NCBI RefSeq assembly: GCF_004363305.1
Contig: NZ_SNZA01000002.1
Span: 248,001 to 312,000, forward strand
Length of the DNA stretch: 64,000 bases
Source: Marinomonas communis
GTDB lineage: Bacteria > Pseudomonadota > Gammaproteobacteria > Pseudomonadales > Marinomonadaceae
Direction: 5' to 3'
Part shown: positions 53,710 through 61,591 of the stretch, piece after piece
How positions within the stretch are numbered: the first letter of the stretch is position 1
Layout of the letters: the number at the start of each line of letters is the position of its first letter
Program-made: the position numbers and the translations under genes
The notes under the pieces: generated by a model
Seen by the model: only the letters and a program-made list of their open reading frames with translations
The model's database searches: none
What the model was told of the DNA's origin: nothing

Positions 53710-55152
53710 TTAAGCGTTTTTCTCCAGTGCTAGGTAGTGTTCGATGCCTGCGATTTGGTCTTCGGCGTGGTGGTTTACGTACAGTACGGTGGTTTCTTTA
53801 CCGGCACAGATCTTTTCAATCAACGCTAAGACTAGCTGTCGGTTCATGTCGTCCAAGCCTAAGCACGGCTCGTCTAGGATCAATAGCGGCGGGTGTTTGA
53901 CCATGGCACGGGCAATTAATAACAAACGTTGATCGCCGTAGGAAAGCTTGTTAAACGGTTGATCGGCACGATCACTCATACCTAATAACGCCAACCATTC
54001 ATCAGCAATCTTTTTCTGGTTATCAGTCGATTTGGTGTACATGCCGATGCTGTCGTAGAAGCCAGAAATGATGACGTTTTTACAGCTGACGCTGACGCGG
54101 TATTCCCATTGCAATGCGGTCGAGACATAGCCAATAAATTGCTTAATCTGCCAGATGCTTTCGCCATTACCACGCTGGAAACCAAACACGAAAATATCGT
54201 TCACATAACACTGTGGGTGATCGCCGGTAATCAACGACAAGACACCTGTTTTACCACTGCCATTCGGGCCGCTCAGCTGCCAATGTTTACCTGATTCAAT
54301 GGTCCAGTTGAGCTTATCTACGATTACCGTATCGCCGTATTTGATCGTCGCATCGGTAAGTTTTACCAATGGCTGCTGTGGGTCTAAAGCAGGCAGTTTG
54401 CTGGCAGGATCGGTCTCAGGAACTTGTAGATCCGTGGTTTTCAGGTGCAATAGTTGGTATAGCTCAGCAAACGCTGATTCGTCGTTACGATCCACTTTAA
54501 ACGCTAGTGTGCCGCCGTCATGACCGTCTTTTTCCAAGTAAGCCACATGGGTGATAAAGCTTGGCATTTCATCAAAGCGATTCAATACCATCACCATGGG
54601 TGTAGTATCGATGATCGATGCTAAGTGCTGTTGCAGCATCGCTAGAGTATCCGCGTCTAAGCCATCAAATGGCTCATCTAGGATCAATAAATCCGGCTTG
54701 CTCGACAATGCTCGGATCAGCATGACCTTGCGGGTCTCGCCCGTCGACAGTTTGCGAAACGCTCGATCCAGCAAATGGCTTAGGCCAAACTTTTCCACCA
54801 ACTCTGCGGCCAGTTCTGGGTCCGCACAGTTTTCAAAGATCATTTCTTGCACCGGCGTACCGATGGCAATGACATCCATGATGTCGGCGTCGTCTTTTTT
54901 CAGTTCTTTCGCAATTAACTCTGCTTGCGCTTCAAACGAGACTAACCCTACACGGCTTGGTAGGCCCGATAACTGACCTGATTCGATTTCACCCACACCT
55001 GCAAGCACCGCTGCGAGAGCTGACTTACCCGACCCATTCGTACCTGTAATCACCCAATGCTGGCTTGGCTCAATCGTCCAATCAATGTTGTTCAGATGAA
55101 AGCGTTCATCAAAGTTTACGCTGAGGTTTTCAAGGCAAATACGAAAGTCCAT
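53710..55152 (-). CDS. modF: molybdate-type ABC ATP-binding protein ModF
   Basis: A 480-residue protein with two fused ABC ATPase domains. First: Walker A GTNGSGKSA (about 36-44), signature LSTGETRKVMLIRAL, Walker B DLLILDEPFDGLD. Second: Walker A GPNGSGKTG, signature LSYGDQRLLLIARA, Walker B LLILDEPCLGLDDMN. Length and the NLSVNFDERFHLNNIDWTI start match ModF (PhrA), whose precise role in molybdate metabolism is unsettled. It stands alone; no modABC genes are nearby. Confidence 0.92.
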   Translation of the reverse strand: MDFRICLENLSVNFDERFHLNNIDWTIEPSQHWVITGTNGSGKSALAAVLAGVGEIESGQLSGLPSRVGLVSFEAQAELIAKELKKDDADIMDVIAIGTPVQEMIFENCADPELAAELVEKFGLSHLLDRAFRKLSTGETRKVMLIRALSSKPDLLILDEPFDGLDADTLAMLQQHLASIIDTTPMVMVLNRFDEMPSFITHVAYLEKDGHDGGTLAFKVDRNDESAFAELYQLLHLKTTDLQVPETDPASKLPALDPQQPLVKLTDATIKYGDTVIVDKLNWTIESGKHWQLSGPNGSGKTGVLSLITGDHPQCYVNDIFVFGFQRGNGESIWQIKQFIGYVSTALQWEYRVSVSCKNVIISGFYDSIGMYTKSTDNQKKIADEWLALLGMSDRADQPFNKLSYGDQRLLLIARAMVKHPPLLILDEPCLGLDDMNRQLVLALIEKICAGKETTVLYVNHHAEDQIAGIEHYLALEKNA

Positions 55153-55200
55153 GAGTGATTCCTTACCAATGTCGAACTAATTGCAAAAGAGAAAGCGACA

Positions 55201-55238
55201 AAAAAGCCGAGTGCTCTTTCGAACTACTCGGCTTTTTA
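55201..55238 (-). terminator. intrinsic terminator after ilvC
   Basis: GCCGAGT (55207-55213) and ACTCGGC (55227-55233) form a 7-bp stem with an A tract on one side and a T tract on the other. On the minus strand it ends ilvC, 23 bp after its stop. Confidence 0.85.
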
Positions 55239-55260
55239 AGTGTTTAATTTCTAATGAAAA

Positions 55261-56733
55261 TTAAACAATCTTCTTCATGTCAGCCATGTGACCACGAAGA
55301 ACCGCACCTACTGCCTCAACTGGGTGAGAACGTAGCGCTGCGTTTACTTCGATTAGACGAGCGTTATCTACGCCGTTGTCTTCTACAGATAGGCCTTTAC
55401 CGATTACGTCAGTTTTGATGCCTTTCATGAAGTCCGCTAGTAGTGGTACACAAGCGTGGTTGTATAGGTAACAACCGTACTCAGCTGTATCAGAGATCGT
55501 CGCGTTCATTTCGTAAAGTTTCTTACGAGCGATAGTGTTCGCGATTAGCGGAGTTTCGTGTAGAGACTCGTAGTAAGCAGATTCAGCGATGATGCCTGCA
55601 GCAGTCATAGTTTCGAATGCTAACTCAACACCCGCTTTAACCATTGCTACCATCAAGATACCTTTGTCGAAGAACTCTTGCTCAGAGATTTCTACGTCGC
55701 CTGCTGGAGTCTTCTCGAAGTTCGTCTCAGCAGTTTCTGCACGCCATTTTAGAAGGTTAGCGTCGTCGTTCGCCCAGTCTTCCATCATCACGCGAGAGAA
55801 AGTACCGTCCATGATGTCGTCTTGGTGCTTGTTGTAAAGCGGACGCATGATTTGCTTAAGCTCTTCAGCAAGGTCAAATGCTTTGATCTTAGCTGGGTTA
55901 GAAAGACGGTCTAGCATGTTTGTCACGCCACCGTACTTAAGTGCTTCAGTGATAGTTTCCCAACCGTACTGGATCAACTTAGATGCGTAACCTGCGTCGA
56001 TGCCTTCTTCAACCATTTTGTCGAAGCAAAGGATCGAACCAGTTTGCAACATACCACAAAGGATAGTTTGCTCACCCATCAAGTCAGACTTAACTTCCGC
56101 GATGAAAGAAGACATTAGAACGCCTGCTTTGTGACCGCCAGTACCTACTGCGTAAGCTTTTGCTAGTGCAAGACCTTCGCCTTTAGGATCGTTGTCTTCG
56201 TGAACAGCGATAAGTGTTGGTACACCGAAGCCACGAACGTATTCTGCACGTACTTCAGAACCAGGACACTTAGGTGCAACCATGATTACAGTTAGGTCGT
56301 CACGGATTTGCATGCCTTCTTCAACGATGTTGAAACCGTGAGAGTAAGATAGGCAAGCGCCTTCTTTCATAAGAGGCATAACCGCTTTTACTACAGATGT
56401 GTGTTGCTTATCTGGAGTCAGGTTAAGAACCACGTCAGCTGTTGGGATTAGTTCCTCGTAAGTGCCTACTGTGAAACCGTTTTCAGTCGCGTTTTTCCAA
56501 GATTGACGCTTCTGCTCGATTGCTTCTGGACGTAGCGCGTAAGAAACGTCTAGACCAGAATCTCGTAGGTTAAGACCTTGGTTAAGACCTTGTGCACCAC
56601 AACCGATTACTACCATTTTTTTGCCTTTAAGCGCTTCTACGCCATCAGCAAATTCTGACATATCCATAAAACGACATTTTGCTAGTTGAGCTAGTTGCTC
56701 ACGTAGCGGCAAAGTATTGAAGTAGTTAGCCAT
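55261..56733 (-). CDS. ilvC: ketol-acid reductoisomerase, class II (long form)
   Basis: A 490-residue enzyme of isoleucine/valine synthesis that isomerises and reduces acetolactate with NADPH and Mg2+. The N-terminal Rossmann motif is [21 protein letters not shown]. Two knotted C-domain repeats follow (about 210-350 and 355-490), as in the long E. coli-type protein. The metal ligands lie in [15 protein letters not shown] and [20 protein letters not shown]. Start at ATG 56733, with AGGAT nine bases upstream. It diverges from ilvY. Confidence 0.97.
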   Translation of the reverse strand: MANYFNTLPLREQLAQLAKCRFMDMSEFADGVEALKGKKMVVIGCGAQGLNQGLNLRDSGLDVSYALRPEAIEQKRQSWKNATENGFTVGTYEELIPTADVVLNLTPDKQHTSVVKAVMPLMKEGACLSYSHGFNIVEEGMQIRDDLTVIMVAPKCPGSEVRAEYVRGFGVPTLIAVHEDNDPKGEGLALAKAYAVGTGGHKAGVLMSSFIAEVKSDLMGEQTILCGMLQTGSILCFDKMVEEGIDAGYASKLIQYGWETITEALKYGGVTNMLDRLSNPAKIKAFDLAEELKQIMRPLYNKHQDDIMDGTFSRVMMEDWANDDANLLKWRAETAETNFEKTPAGDVEISEQEFFDKGILMVAMVKAGVELAFETMTAAGIIAESAYYESLHETPLIANTIARKKLYEMNATISDTAEYGCYLYNHACVPLLADFMKGIKTDVIGKGLSVEDNGVDNARLIEVNAALRSHPVEAVGAVLRGHMADMKKIV

Positions 56734-56886
56734 GGTTAACACATCCTAAATTTTTATGATTAAAGTACCGACATCAAAACACGTCGATATTAAAAAAGAG
56801 TGACACATACACAACGCTGAAAAGCAGGGCTGTGTTGCGAAGTAAGTTCAATGTATAGAAGAGCGATCCTTTCGTAAATTGATATA

Positions 56887-56915
56887 TTTGCAATATAACG
56901 TCCCATTTTTTGCAA
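56887..56915. promoter_or_regulatory. probable IlvY-binding region between ilvC and ilvY
   Basis: TTTGCAA occurs twice (56887-56893 and 56909-56915), 22 bp apart, that is about two helical turns, just before the ilvY start. TTGCAA is itself palindromic. IlvY binds such tandem sites in the divergent ilvYC promoter of enteric bacteria. Confidence 0.5.
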
Positions 56916-56927
56916 AACAGAGCTATC

Positions 56928-57812
56928 ATGGCTTTTATGAATACAAAAGCCCTCAAACAATTCCTCGCCTTAGCCGAAACGCTGCACTTTGGCCGCGCTA
57001 GCGACGAGTGCAACATCAGTGTTTCTGCACTGTCGCGCAACATTCGCCATTTGGAAGAAGAAGTGGGGGTGGACCTATTCAGCCGCGACAACCGTACCGT
57101 GGAACTGACCCGCGAAGGCCAGCGTTTTGTGAAATACGCCCGCGAAACTACCAGCCAGTGGAACCTGATTCGCCACGAACTCACCGACCACTCGGATCAA
57201 CTCAGTGGTGAAATCAGCATTTACTGCTCCGTCACCGCCAGCTACAGCTTCTTATTTGAGCTATTAAACCGCTTTCGCCAAGTGCATCCGCACATCGAAA
57301 TCAAACTGCACACTGGCGACCCCGATAAAGCCATTACCCGCATCTTGGACGGCAATGAAGAAATCACCATCGCCGCACGCCCATCCTCCATGCACAAAGG
57401 CTTAGCGTTCGCACCGATCACCAAATCGCCGTTAGTCTTTATCGCCCCCGTTGAGCAACAACCCAACGTTCCTACCACTTCACCAGCCTCAGCAAGTGAC
57501 TGGGAACGAGTGCCGATGATCTTATCCGAAGGCGGGGTTTCAAGGATTCGCGTGGACGACTGGTTAAGCGAGCAAAACATCACGCCAAATATCTACGCAC
57601 AGGTCGCAGGTAACGAAGCCATCGTAAGCATGGTGAGCTTGGGATTTGGTATTGGCGTGGTGCCAAAGATCGTACTCGACAACAGCCCACTGATGGACCG
57701 CGTCAAAATCCTCGACGTACAGCCCGAGCTAGAGCCTTACGACATTGGCTTGTTTACCTTGAAGAAGAGCTTGAAAAACCCGCTAGTTGAGGCGTTTTGG
57801 GCGTTGGTTTAA
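56928..57812 (+). CDS. ilvY: LysR family regulator IlvY
   Basis: A 294-residue LysR regulator that activates ilvC in response to acetohydroxy acids. The winged helix is in MNTKALKQFLALAETLHFGR and CNISVSALSRNIRHLEEEVG; the F-G-R-A-S wording after ETLHF is typical of IlvY. The ATG at 56928 and another at 56937 are both possible; neither has a strong ribosome site. It diverges from ilvC with TTTGCAA repeats between. Confidence 0.94.
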   Translation: MAFMNTKALKQFLALAETLHFGRASDECNISVSALSRNIRHLEEEVGVDLFSRDNRTVELTREGQRFVKYARETTSQWNLIRHELTDHSDQLSGEISIYCSVTASYSFLFELLNRFRQVHPHIEIKLHTGDPDKAITRILDGNEEITIAARPSSMHKGLAFAPITKSPLVFIAPVEQQPNVPTTSPASASDWERVPMILSEGGVSRIRVDDWLSEQNITPNIYAQVAGNEAIVSMVSLGFGIGVVPKIVLDNSPLMDRVKILDVQPELEPYDIGLFTLKKSLKNPLVEAFWALV

Positions 57813-57815
57813 GCC

Positions 57816-57949
57816 CTTGTGGGACCGCCCTGCGCGCGGGAGTCTTTTAGATTTGCGAGATAGTTGGGGGCACTCTTCCATGCAATTCAATTGGCTTACG
57901 CCATTGTCTCGTACCTCGACGCGTCAGCGCCAATTAAACGCATGGAATC
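57816..57949. repeat. inverted copy of the REP hairpin and R unit between ilvY and the cassette array
   Basis: TTGTGGGACCGCCCTGCGCG (from 57818) is the REP-like hairpin read in reverse. Positions 57875-57949 hold an R unit in reverse orientation (CTTCCATGCAATTC to CGCATGGAATCG), whose internal part (CGACGCGTCAGCGCC) has diverged. This marks the ilvY-side edge of the cassette array. Confidence 0.75.
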
Positions 57950-57969
57950 GTGTTAATGGGATTATTTAA

Positions 57970-58068
57970 ATCTAACGCTTGAGTTCAGCTGCGTTTGATT
58001 CGGTGAGAGGGCTTGGCGTAGCCAAACCGAGCGGCGCGTCACATGTCAGCTGCAAAGGTTTGTTAGGC
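57970..58068 (-). repeat. attC-like recombination site (site A)
   Basis: A 99-bp imperfect palindrome. On the minus strand it opens with GCCTAAC (58062-58068), a perfect RYYYAAC box, and closes with GTTAGAT (57970-57976), a perfect GTTRRRY box. The inner arms TTGCAGCTGA and CAGCTGAACT contain CAGCTG, and CTCGGT pairs with ACCGA. It lies two bases behind the stop of the 204-residue gene, as expected for an attC. Confidence 0.85.
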
Positions 58069-58069
58069 A

Positions 58070-58684
58070 CTACCGGTTCCACCAAATCATATCCATGGAA
58101 CTTAAGCCAAAACTTCCGTACCGATACTTACTTTGAGGCACGCCAAATTTACCTATCGGATCTGATGCAGGGTGAGCTGCGAGATATGCCTTAATTTGTG
58201 TTTTCTCATCGTCAGTTGTCATTTCAAAGGAATCAATGTTAGTAAGCTTCCCTGCAGCTCGGAGTTTGTACAACTCCACTTGGATATTCTCAAGCTGCTT
58301 CTCGACCTTTTCGAGAGCTTGATGAATTGCTTCGGGTTCGGGAGTGACAGCTAGCTTTGCAAGATGCACCGACAGCTTCTCGCTTTCTATCAGATGCGTT
58401 TGGCGAAGTCCTTGAGCAATATGCCAGCCAGAAACAAGCTGCGAAGCTGTGAATCGCTTTTTTTTGGCGTTGTATCTGAGCGGCGTAAACCGGCTAACCC
58501 AATCTGATACATCACGCTTTTCAAAGTAACCACCAGAACCTACCGCACGATACAGATTATTGATCGGTTCAAGGTCCTTCGTGTCTTCACAATAGGCGCA
58601 CACAAGTACTGTTAGCAGGTGTAATTGAAGATGCGTGAATTCAATTGACTTAATGGCTGTTTGAATTTCGATTGGTTTTGCCAC
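58070..58684 (-). CDS. hypothetical cassette protein
   Basis: A 204-residue soluble protein that I do not recognise. The N-terminal half is helical with aromatic residues (FTHLQLHLLTVLVCAYCEDT); the middle (GWHIAQGLRQTHLIESEKL) is amphipathic; residues 118-145 (EAIHQALEKVEKQLENIQVE) are probably a coiled coil; the tail has no clear pattern. I chose GTG 58684, since AGAGGA is five bases upstream; the longer frame runs back through the module and its palindrome. It starts 20 bases from the TAAC boundary of module copy 2 and ends two bases before attC-like site A. Confidence 0.6.
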   Translation of the reverse strand: MAKPIEIQTAIKSIEFTHLQLHLLTVLVCAYCEDTKDLEPINNLYRAVGSGGYFEKRDVSDWVSRFTPLRYNAKKKRFTASQLVSGWHIAQGLRQTHLIESEKLSVHLAKLAVTPEPEAIHQALEKVEKQLENIQVELYKLRAAGKLTNIDSFEMTTDDEKTQIKAYLAAHPASDPIGKFGVPQSKYRYGSFGLSSMDMIWWNR

Positions 58685-58703
58685 GACTTCCTCTCTTAGT
58701 GCA

Positions 58704-59034
58704 TAACATTTTATTAATGCGCATGCACGTTCATCCAGTAAATCTGCGTGCATATTATTCTTTGATCGAAAAGACCGTAAACAATTAAAATTATTAGATA
58801 TTTTTACAATGACGAGCATTTAGAGCTTGTAAAAACACGTATGCTCATTTTGATAAATAACCGTGCCGTTCAAGGAAGAGGTAAGAAAGGTGTATTCTGG
58901 TCATCCTTGACAACTTTGCTGAGAGACTAAGCTATTTCTGATGATGTTGCCAATGCCCTGAGGTCAAAGTGTTAGCGATTTATCATCTAGGCTATCAGTT
59001 TGCTCCCCAAATAAGATCGGGTCGTACACAAGCC
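58704..59034 (-). repeat. ORF-less module, copy 2 (upstream of the 204-residue gene)
   Basis: The attC-like palindrome is 58704-58757 (TAAC to ATTA, with GCATGCACG and GCGTGCATA arms). An AT-rich body of about 100 bp ends at AAATAAC (58855-58861), which on the minus strand reads GTTATTT. Conserved sequence (CCGTTCAAGGAAGAG, GTCATCCTTGAC, CTAAGCTATTTCTGATG) continues to a hairpin, CCCCAAATAAGATCGGG-TCGTACA, near 59034. No ORF belongs to it. Confidence 0.75.
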
Positions 59035-59086
59035 TTTCTATAAAAATCTCACGTGTGGCGAATCCTTCTTGAACAGTTTGTTATGT
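58855..59086 (-). repeat. long attC-like site (site C) behind the DUF6979-like gene
   Basis: On the minus strand the palindrome opens ACATAACAAACTGTTCAAG (just behind the gene's stop) and closes CTTGAACGGCACGGTTATTT. The arms share TAAC and GTTCAAG. At 232 bp it is longer than common attC sites; most of its interior is the distal half of module copy 2, so it may be an attC enlarged by insertion. Confidence 0.6.
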
Positions 59087-59088
59087 GC

Positions 59089-59466
59089 TCACTTCAAAAA
59101 CCCACTTAACCATAGCGAAACAACAACATCCATTTGATGATTATGCGCTTTCGACTCGGAACCACACGACTGAGCCCATAGCTTTTTTAAGTCTTTTCTA
59201 AAATTTCCGTCGTGTTTTAGTAGCGCTAAAGCCTCTAAAGCATACTGCTTATTTAAAATCGACTTAGTATAACTGCCACTCGGTACACCTAGGATGAAAC
59301 CATCTTCAGCTAAACCTAGGAAAGTACTTTTGGGGCATCCCTTGTTAATGGAAGCTATGCGGTCTTTAAACTCACGTGTTGCAGCTGTTTTCCATGCTTC
59401 AATTGGGCAGACTCCCGTTTGGGCAATACGAGTTGCCTCGACAGCCACATCGCCATACTTACTCAT
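59089..59466 (-). CDS. DUF6979-like small cassette protein
   Basis: A 125-residue soluble protein. SKYGDVAVEATRIAQTG, AWKTAATREF, KGCPKSTFLGLAEDGFILGV and NKQYALEALALLK recall, to me, the DUF6979 family; this is from memory and unverified. Function unknown. A very strong ribosome site (AAGGAGG) lies four bases before the ATG, which is 14 bases from the core of attC-like site B, the usual cassette spacing. attC-like site C begins at its stop. Confidence 0.65.
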   Translation of the reverse strand: MSKYGDVAVEATRIAQTGVCPIEAWKTAATREFKDRIASINKGCPKSTFLGLAEDGFILGVPSGSYTKSILNKQYALEALALLKHDGNFRKDLKKLWAQSCGSESKAHNHQMDVVVSLWLSGFLK

Positions 59467-59479
59467 TTGACCTCCTTGG

Positions 59480-59550
59480 AAGTAACGCCGAGCTCACCGG
59501 ATAAATGCGGGCGCAATGGGTATTTTGTCCGCTGGAGCTACTTGTTAGCC
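59480..59550 (-). repeat. attC-like recombination site (site B)
   Basis: A 71-bp palindrome. On the minus strand it opens GGCTAACAAGTAGCTCCAG and closes GGTGAGCTCGGCGTTACTT. Outer boxes TAACAA and GCGTTA match VCR-like attC ends; the inner arms share AGCTC. The stop of the GIY-YIG gene is inside TAACAA. Its GGCTAA box is exactly complementary to TTAGCC at the start of the same cassette (60609-60614), as predicted for a circularisable cassette. Confidence 0.85.
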
Positions 59551-60180
59551 ATCTACTAGCTTTGAAAAGCACTGAATGCCCGAAGCGTCAAAGGGTGTTT
59601 TATATAATTCATTTACCAGCCATAGGCCACTTTTTGCGATTTTTTCCTTTGGTGAAAAACTGCCAATCCAATTGTTTGACGGGGTGCACCTCTCACACCA
59701 AGAAACGGTCGAAATGATTTTTGATTCGATTTCTAGTCGCTTCTTCTTGTCATTTACTTCAAACACGCAGAATGAAAAAGCACCTTGAATGTATTGACTA
59801 ACTCGTGACTCAATAACTTTTTGATATTCAAAGTCAATCAGATGCGCATACTTCTCCTTGGACTTTCGGGTAGTAAGATCAAGCTCCCAATACTCAAGAA
59901 AGGGATCATTGGCCTGTTTAAGTAACGAGCGGCCGATATTCTTTCTGAATATGCTCCTATCCTTATTTTCATTCAGAAAGTGTTGTTTGAGCCTTGGTCG
60001 AAGCTGATTGTCTCCAGTATGTGTACCTACTCGAACAATTCGGTCTCCTCCATGACCTTTCTCATCTTTTTCAAATAATATGTAAATTCCGTTAGATGGG
60101 ATTTCTGAATCATCAAAGGGGAAAGTGTGCCTTTTCAAGCTTCTAGCCAATTTATGTATTGTTTCACACTCTTTGCTCAT
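59545..60180 (-). CDS. GIY-YIG-like nuclease domain protein (cassette gene)
   Basis: A 211-residue protein. SNGIYILFEKDEKG (G31-I-Y) and DRIVRVGTHTGDNQLRPRLK (V-R-V-G at 50-52 as the 'YIG' element, with Arg61/63) give the GIY-YIG start; LIDFEYQKVI offers the usual metal-binding Glu. GIY-YIG domains cut DNA; here a C-terminal region with several Cys (SWCERCTPSNNWIG) follows. The ATG overlaps the stop of the DUF6884 gene (ATGA), so the two are made together. The stop lies inside attC-like site B. Confidence 0.75.
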   Translation of the reverse strand: MSKECETIHKLARSLKRHTFPFDDSEIPSNGIYILFEKDEKGHGGDRIVRVGTHTGDNQLRPRLKQHFLNENKDRSIFRKNIGRSLLKQANDPFLEYWELDLTTRKSKEKYAHLIDFEYQKVIESRVSQYIQGAFSFCVFEVNDKKKRLEIESKIISTVSWCERCTPSNNWIGSFSPKEKIAKSGLWLVNELYKTPFDASGIQCFSKLVDG

Positions 60181-60593
60181 GCCGTAAGCTCCTTGAGATG
60201 CTTAAGCTGTTTGCCAATGGGCAAGCCTTTAAGTGGAATTTCTGTATTGCTCAAATGAGGCAATAAGTACCTTCGATATTTTTCGCCTGCGAGAAATGTG
60301 AACGCATCGCCTTTTAAGGAGGTGACCTCTTTCAGTTGAGACAAAACTTTGTTCGCCCACTCCTTAATATCCGGCGCGCGCATGTTATTCAAGGTTCTTT
60401 CATATGGATCTATCATTTGATCCAAGCTCAAAAGCCCGTGCTCTGCAGAAAGAATATAAATTGCATCAGGTTTTAAGCTATTACCGTATTTAAGATTCAG
60501 TTTGAAAAGCGTACTCACATAAAGATCTTTCGCTTTTGCACGATGCGATAGCTTTTGGCTTACGCATGAAATAAGAACTATTTTCTTGCTCAT
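60177..60593 (-). CDS. DUF6884 family protein (YaaA-like fold), cassette gene
   Basis: A 138-residue protein. KKIVLISCVSQKLSHRAKAK, then AKDLYVSTLFKLNLKY, DAIYILSAEHGLLSLD and DPYERTLNNM are the DUF6884 landmarks as I know them (V-S-C start, LSA-x-HGLL, P-Y-x-x-TL). The fold is considered related to YaaA, a DNA-binding oxidative-stress protein. ATG 60593 is preferred, with AGAGAAG upstream and the start 19 bases from the TAAC boundary of module copy 3. Translation is coupled to the GIY-YIG gene, suggesting one two-component DNA-acting system. Confidence 0.75.
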   Translation of the reverse strand: MSKKIVLISCVSQKLSHRAKAKDLYVSTLFKLNLKYGNSLKPDAIYILSAEHGLLSLDQMIDPYERTLNNMRAPDIKEWANKVLSQLKEVTSLKGDAFTFLAGEKYRRYLLPHLSNTEIPLKGLPIGKQLKHLKELTA

Positions 60594-60611
60594 GACTTCT
60601 CTTTTAGGGGC

Positions 60612-60950
60612 TAACATTATCATAGTGCGCATGCGCATTTACCCAATAAACCGGTGTGCGCGTTATTCTGTTTTAGTCTTGTGGAAGGTAAAACCATAAC
60701 CTATTGAAATAATTATAAATTTATAAAAAGTGAGCGCTTCAGGCATGTAAAAACGCGCATACCCATTTCGTTAAATAACCGTGCCGTTCAAGGAAGAGTT
60801 AAGAGAGGTGCGTTCTAGTCATCCTTGACTGCATTGGTTATAGGTTAATCCATTTCTGATGCTGTGACCAATGTTCTGAGATCAAAGTGTTGGCGATTTA
60901 TCATCTAGGCTGAGAGCTTGCTCCCCGATACAATCGGGTCGTACAAGACC
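60612..60950 (-). repeat. ORF-less module, copy 3 (upstream of the DUF6884/GIY-YIG pair)
   Basis: The attC-like palindrome is 60612-60665 (TAAC to GTTA). The body holds TATAAT on the minus strand (60712-60717). The boundary GTTATTT is at 60773-60779, then come CCGTTCAAGGAAGAG and the conserved distal half, ending in CCCCGATACAATCGGG-TCGTACAA (60922-60945). It is the copy most similar to copy 2. No ORF is seen. Confidence 0.75.
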
Positions 60951-60953
60951 CAA

Positions 60954-61069
60954 TTTCCCGCGCAAAGCGCAGTCCTACAAAGCTTCCATGCGTTTGATTC
61001 GCGCTGACGTTTCGAGCTGAGGGACGAAGCGAAGAAGTTGCGCAAGCGAATTGAATTGCATGGAAGCTC
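60954..61069. repeat. REP-like hairpin plus long R unit
   Basis: TTTCCCGCGCAAAGCGCAG-TCCTACAAA (60954-60981) is directly followed by a long R unit (60982-61069, CTTCCATGCG to GCATGGAAGCTC). Together with module copy 3 and the stop-like hairpin at 61114 it fills the 60594-61304 gap; beyond 61141 I see only the antitoxin promoter region. Confidence 0.85.
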
Positions 61070-61113
61070 GCGCACCAGTGACACTACTATCGCCTTCCTA
61101 GGCTTTAGATGTG

Positions 61114-61141
61114 AAAAAACCGGCACGGGGCCGGCTTATTC
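61114..61141 (-). terminator. possible intrinsic terminator, minus strand
   Basis: CCGGC and GCCGG (5 bp, ACGGG loop) preceded by AAAAAA on the plus strand, so the T tract lies downstream on the minus strand. No minus-strand gene now ends there; it may be left over from a lost gene. Confidence 0.4.
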
Positions 61142-61304
61142 GTCCAACTCCAGGGGTCTGTATGTCGCCACACGTGGAAGAAGGATAAGTTGTGTTCACA
61201 TTATAGCCAGTTATGGAGGAGCTGCAAGGCTCTATCCTTTAAGGATTCGCTCAAGCATGAAAATCGACTTATGCTATCTAAGTACTTAATGAAAGGCTTT
61301 CTTT

Positions 61305-61586
61305 ATGAAAACGATTACAGCTACAGACGCTCAAGCTTCACTTTCTAAGTTGATAGAGCAAGTGAACAAAGACAATAAGATTATCGAAATCATAAATGAG
61401 ACAGACAGGGTCGTTATGATGTCTCGTGAGCACTATGAAGGCTTGCAGGAGACGCTGCATTTGCTTTCTCAATCAGGCTTTAAAAGCGACTTTGATCAAT
61501 CTGTGAAAGAAGCAGACCAAGGATACACAGACAGCTTTGAGCATGTTTTGGTAAGTCTTAGTTCCTCTCATTTCCCGAGAACTTAA
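61305..61586 (+). CDS. Phd/YefM-type antitoxin, orphan, with altered C-terminus
   Basis: A 93-residue protein. MKTITATDAQASLSKLIEQV is the DNA-binding N-terminus of Phd/YefM antitoxins, and VVMMSREHYEGLQETLHLL is the conserved mid-section. The usual toxin-contacting tail is replaced after about residue 80 by FEHVLVSLSSSHFPRT, and the frame closes three bases before a repeat cluster. No RelE/YoeB/Doc gene follows. It looks like the surviving half of a toxin-antitoxin pair cut by repeat insertion or deletion. Confidence 0.8.
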   Translation: MKTITATDAQASLSKLIEQVNKDNKIIEIINETDRVVMMSREHYEGLQETLHLLSQSGFKSDFDQSVKEADQGYTDSFEHVLVSLSSSHFPRT

Positions 61587-61591
61587 AGACT

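Noticed and set aside
53580..53900. Plus-strand frame of 106 codons over the repeat cluster and the modF end
   Set aside because: It overlaps the well-supported modF gene antisense and begins within a repeat.
49095..57812. The whole 47.5-61.9 kb stretch as one genomic island
   Set aside because: phytase, modF, ilvC and ilvY are ordinary chromosomal genes in normal arrangements; only the two cassette groups and the repeats look foreign.
58685..58819. Longer N-terminus for the 204-residue cassette protein
   Set aside because: The extra 45 codons lie in the repeated module and its palindrome, whose sequence is shared with two unrelated genes; a GTG with a good ribosome site fits the cassette boundary.
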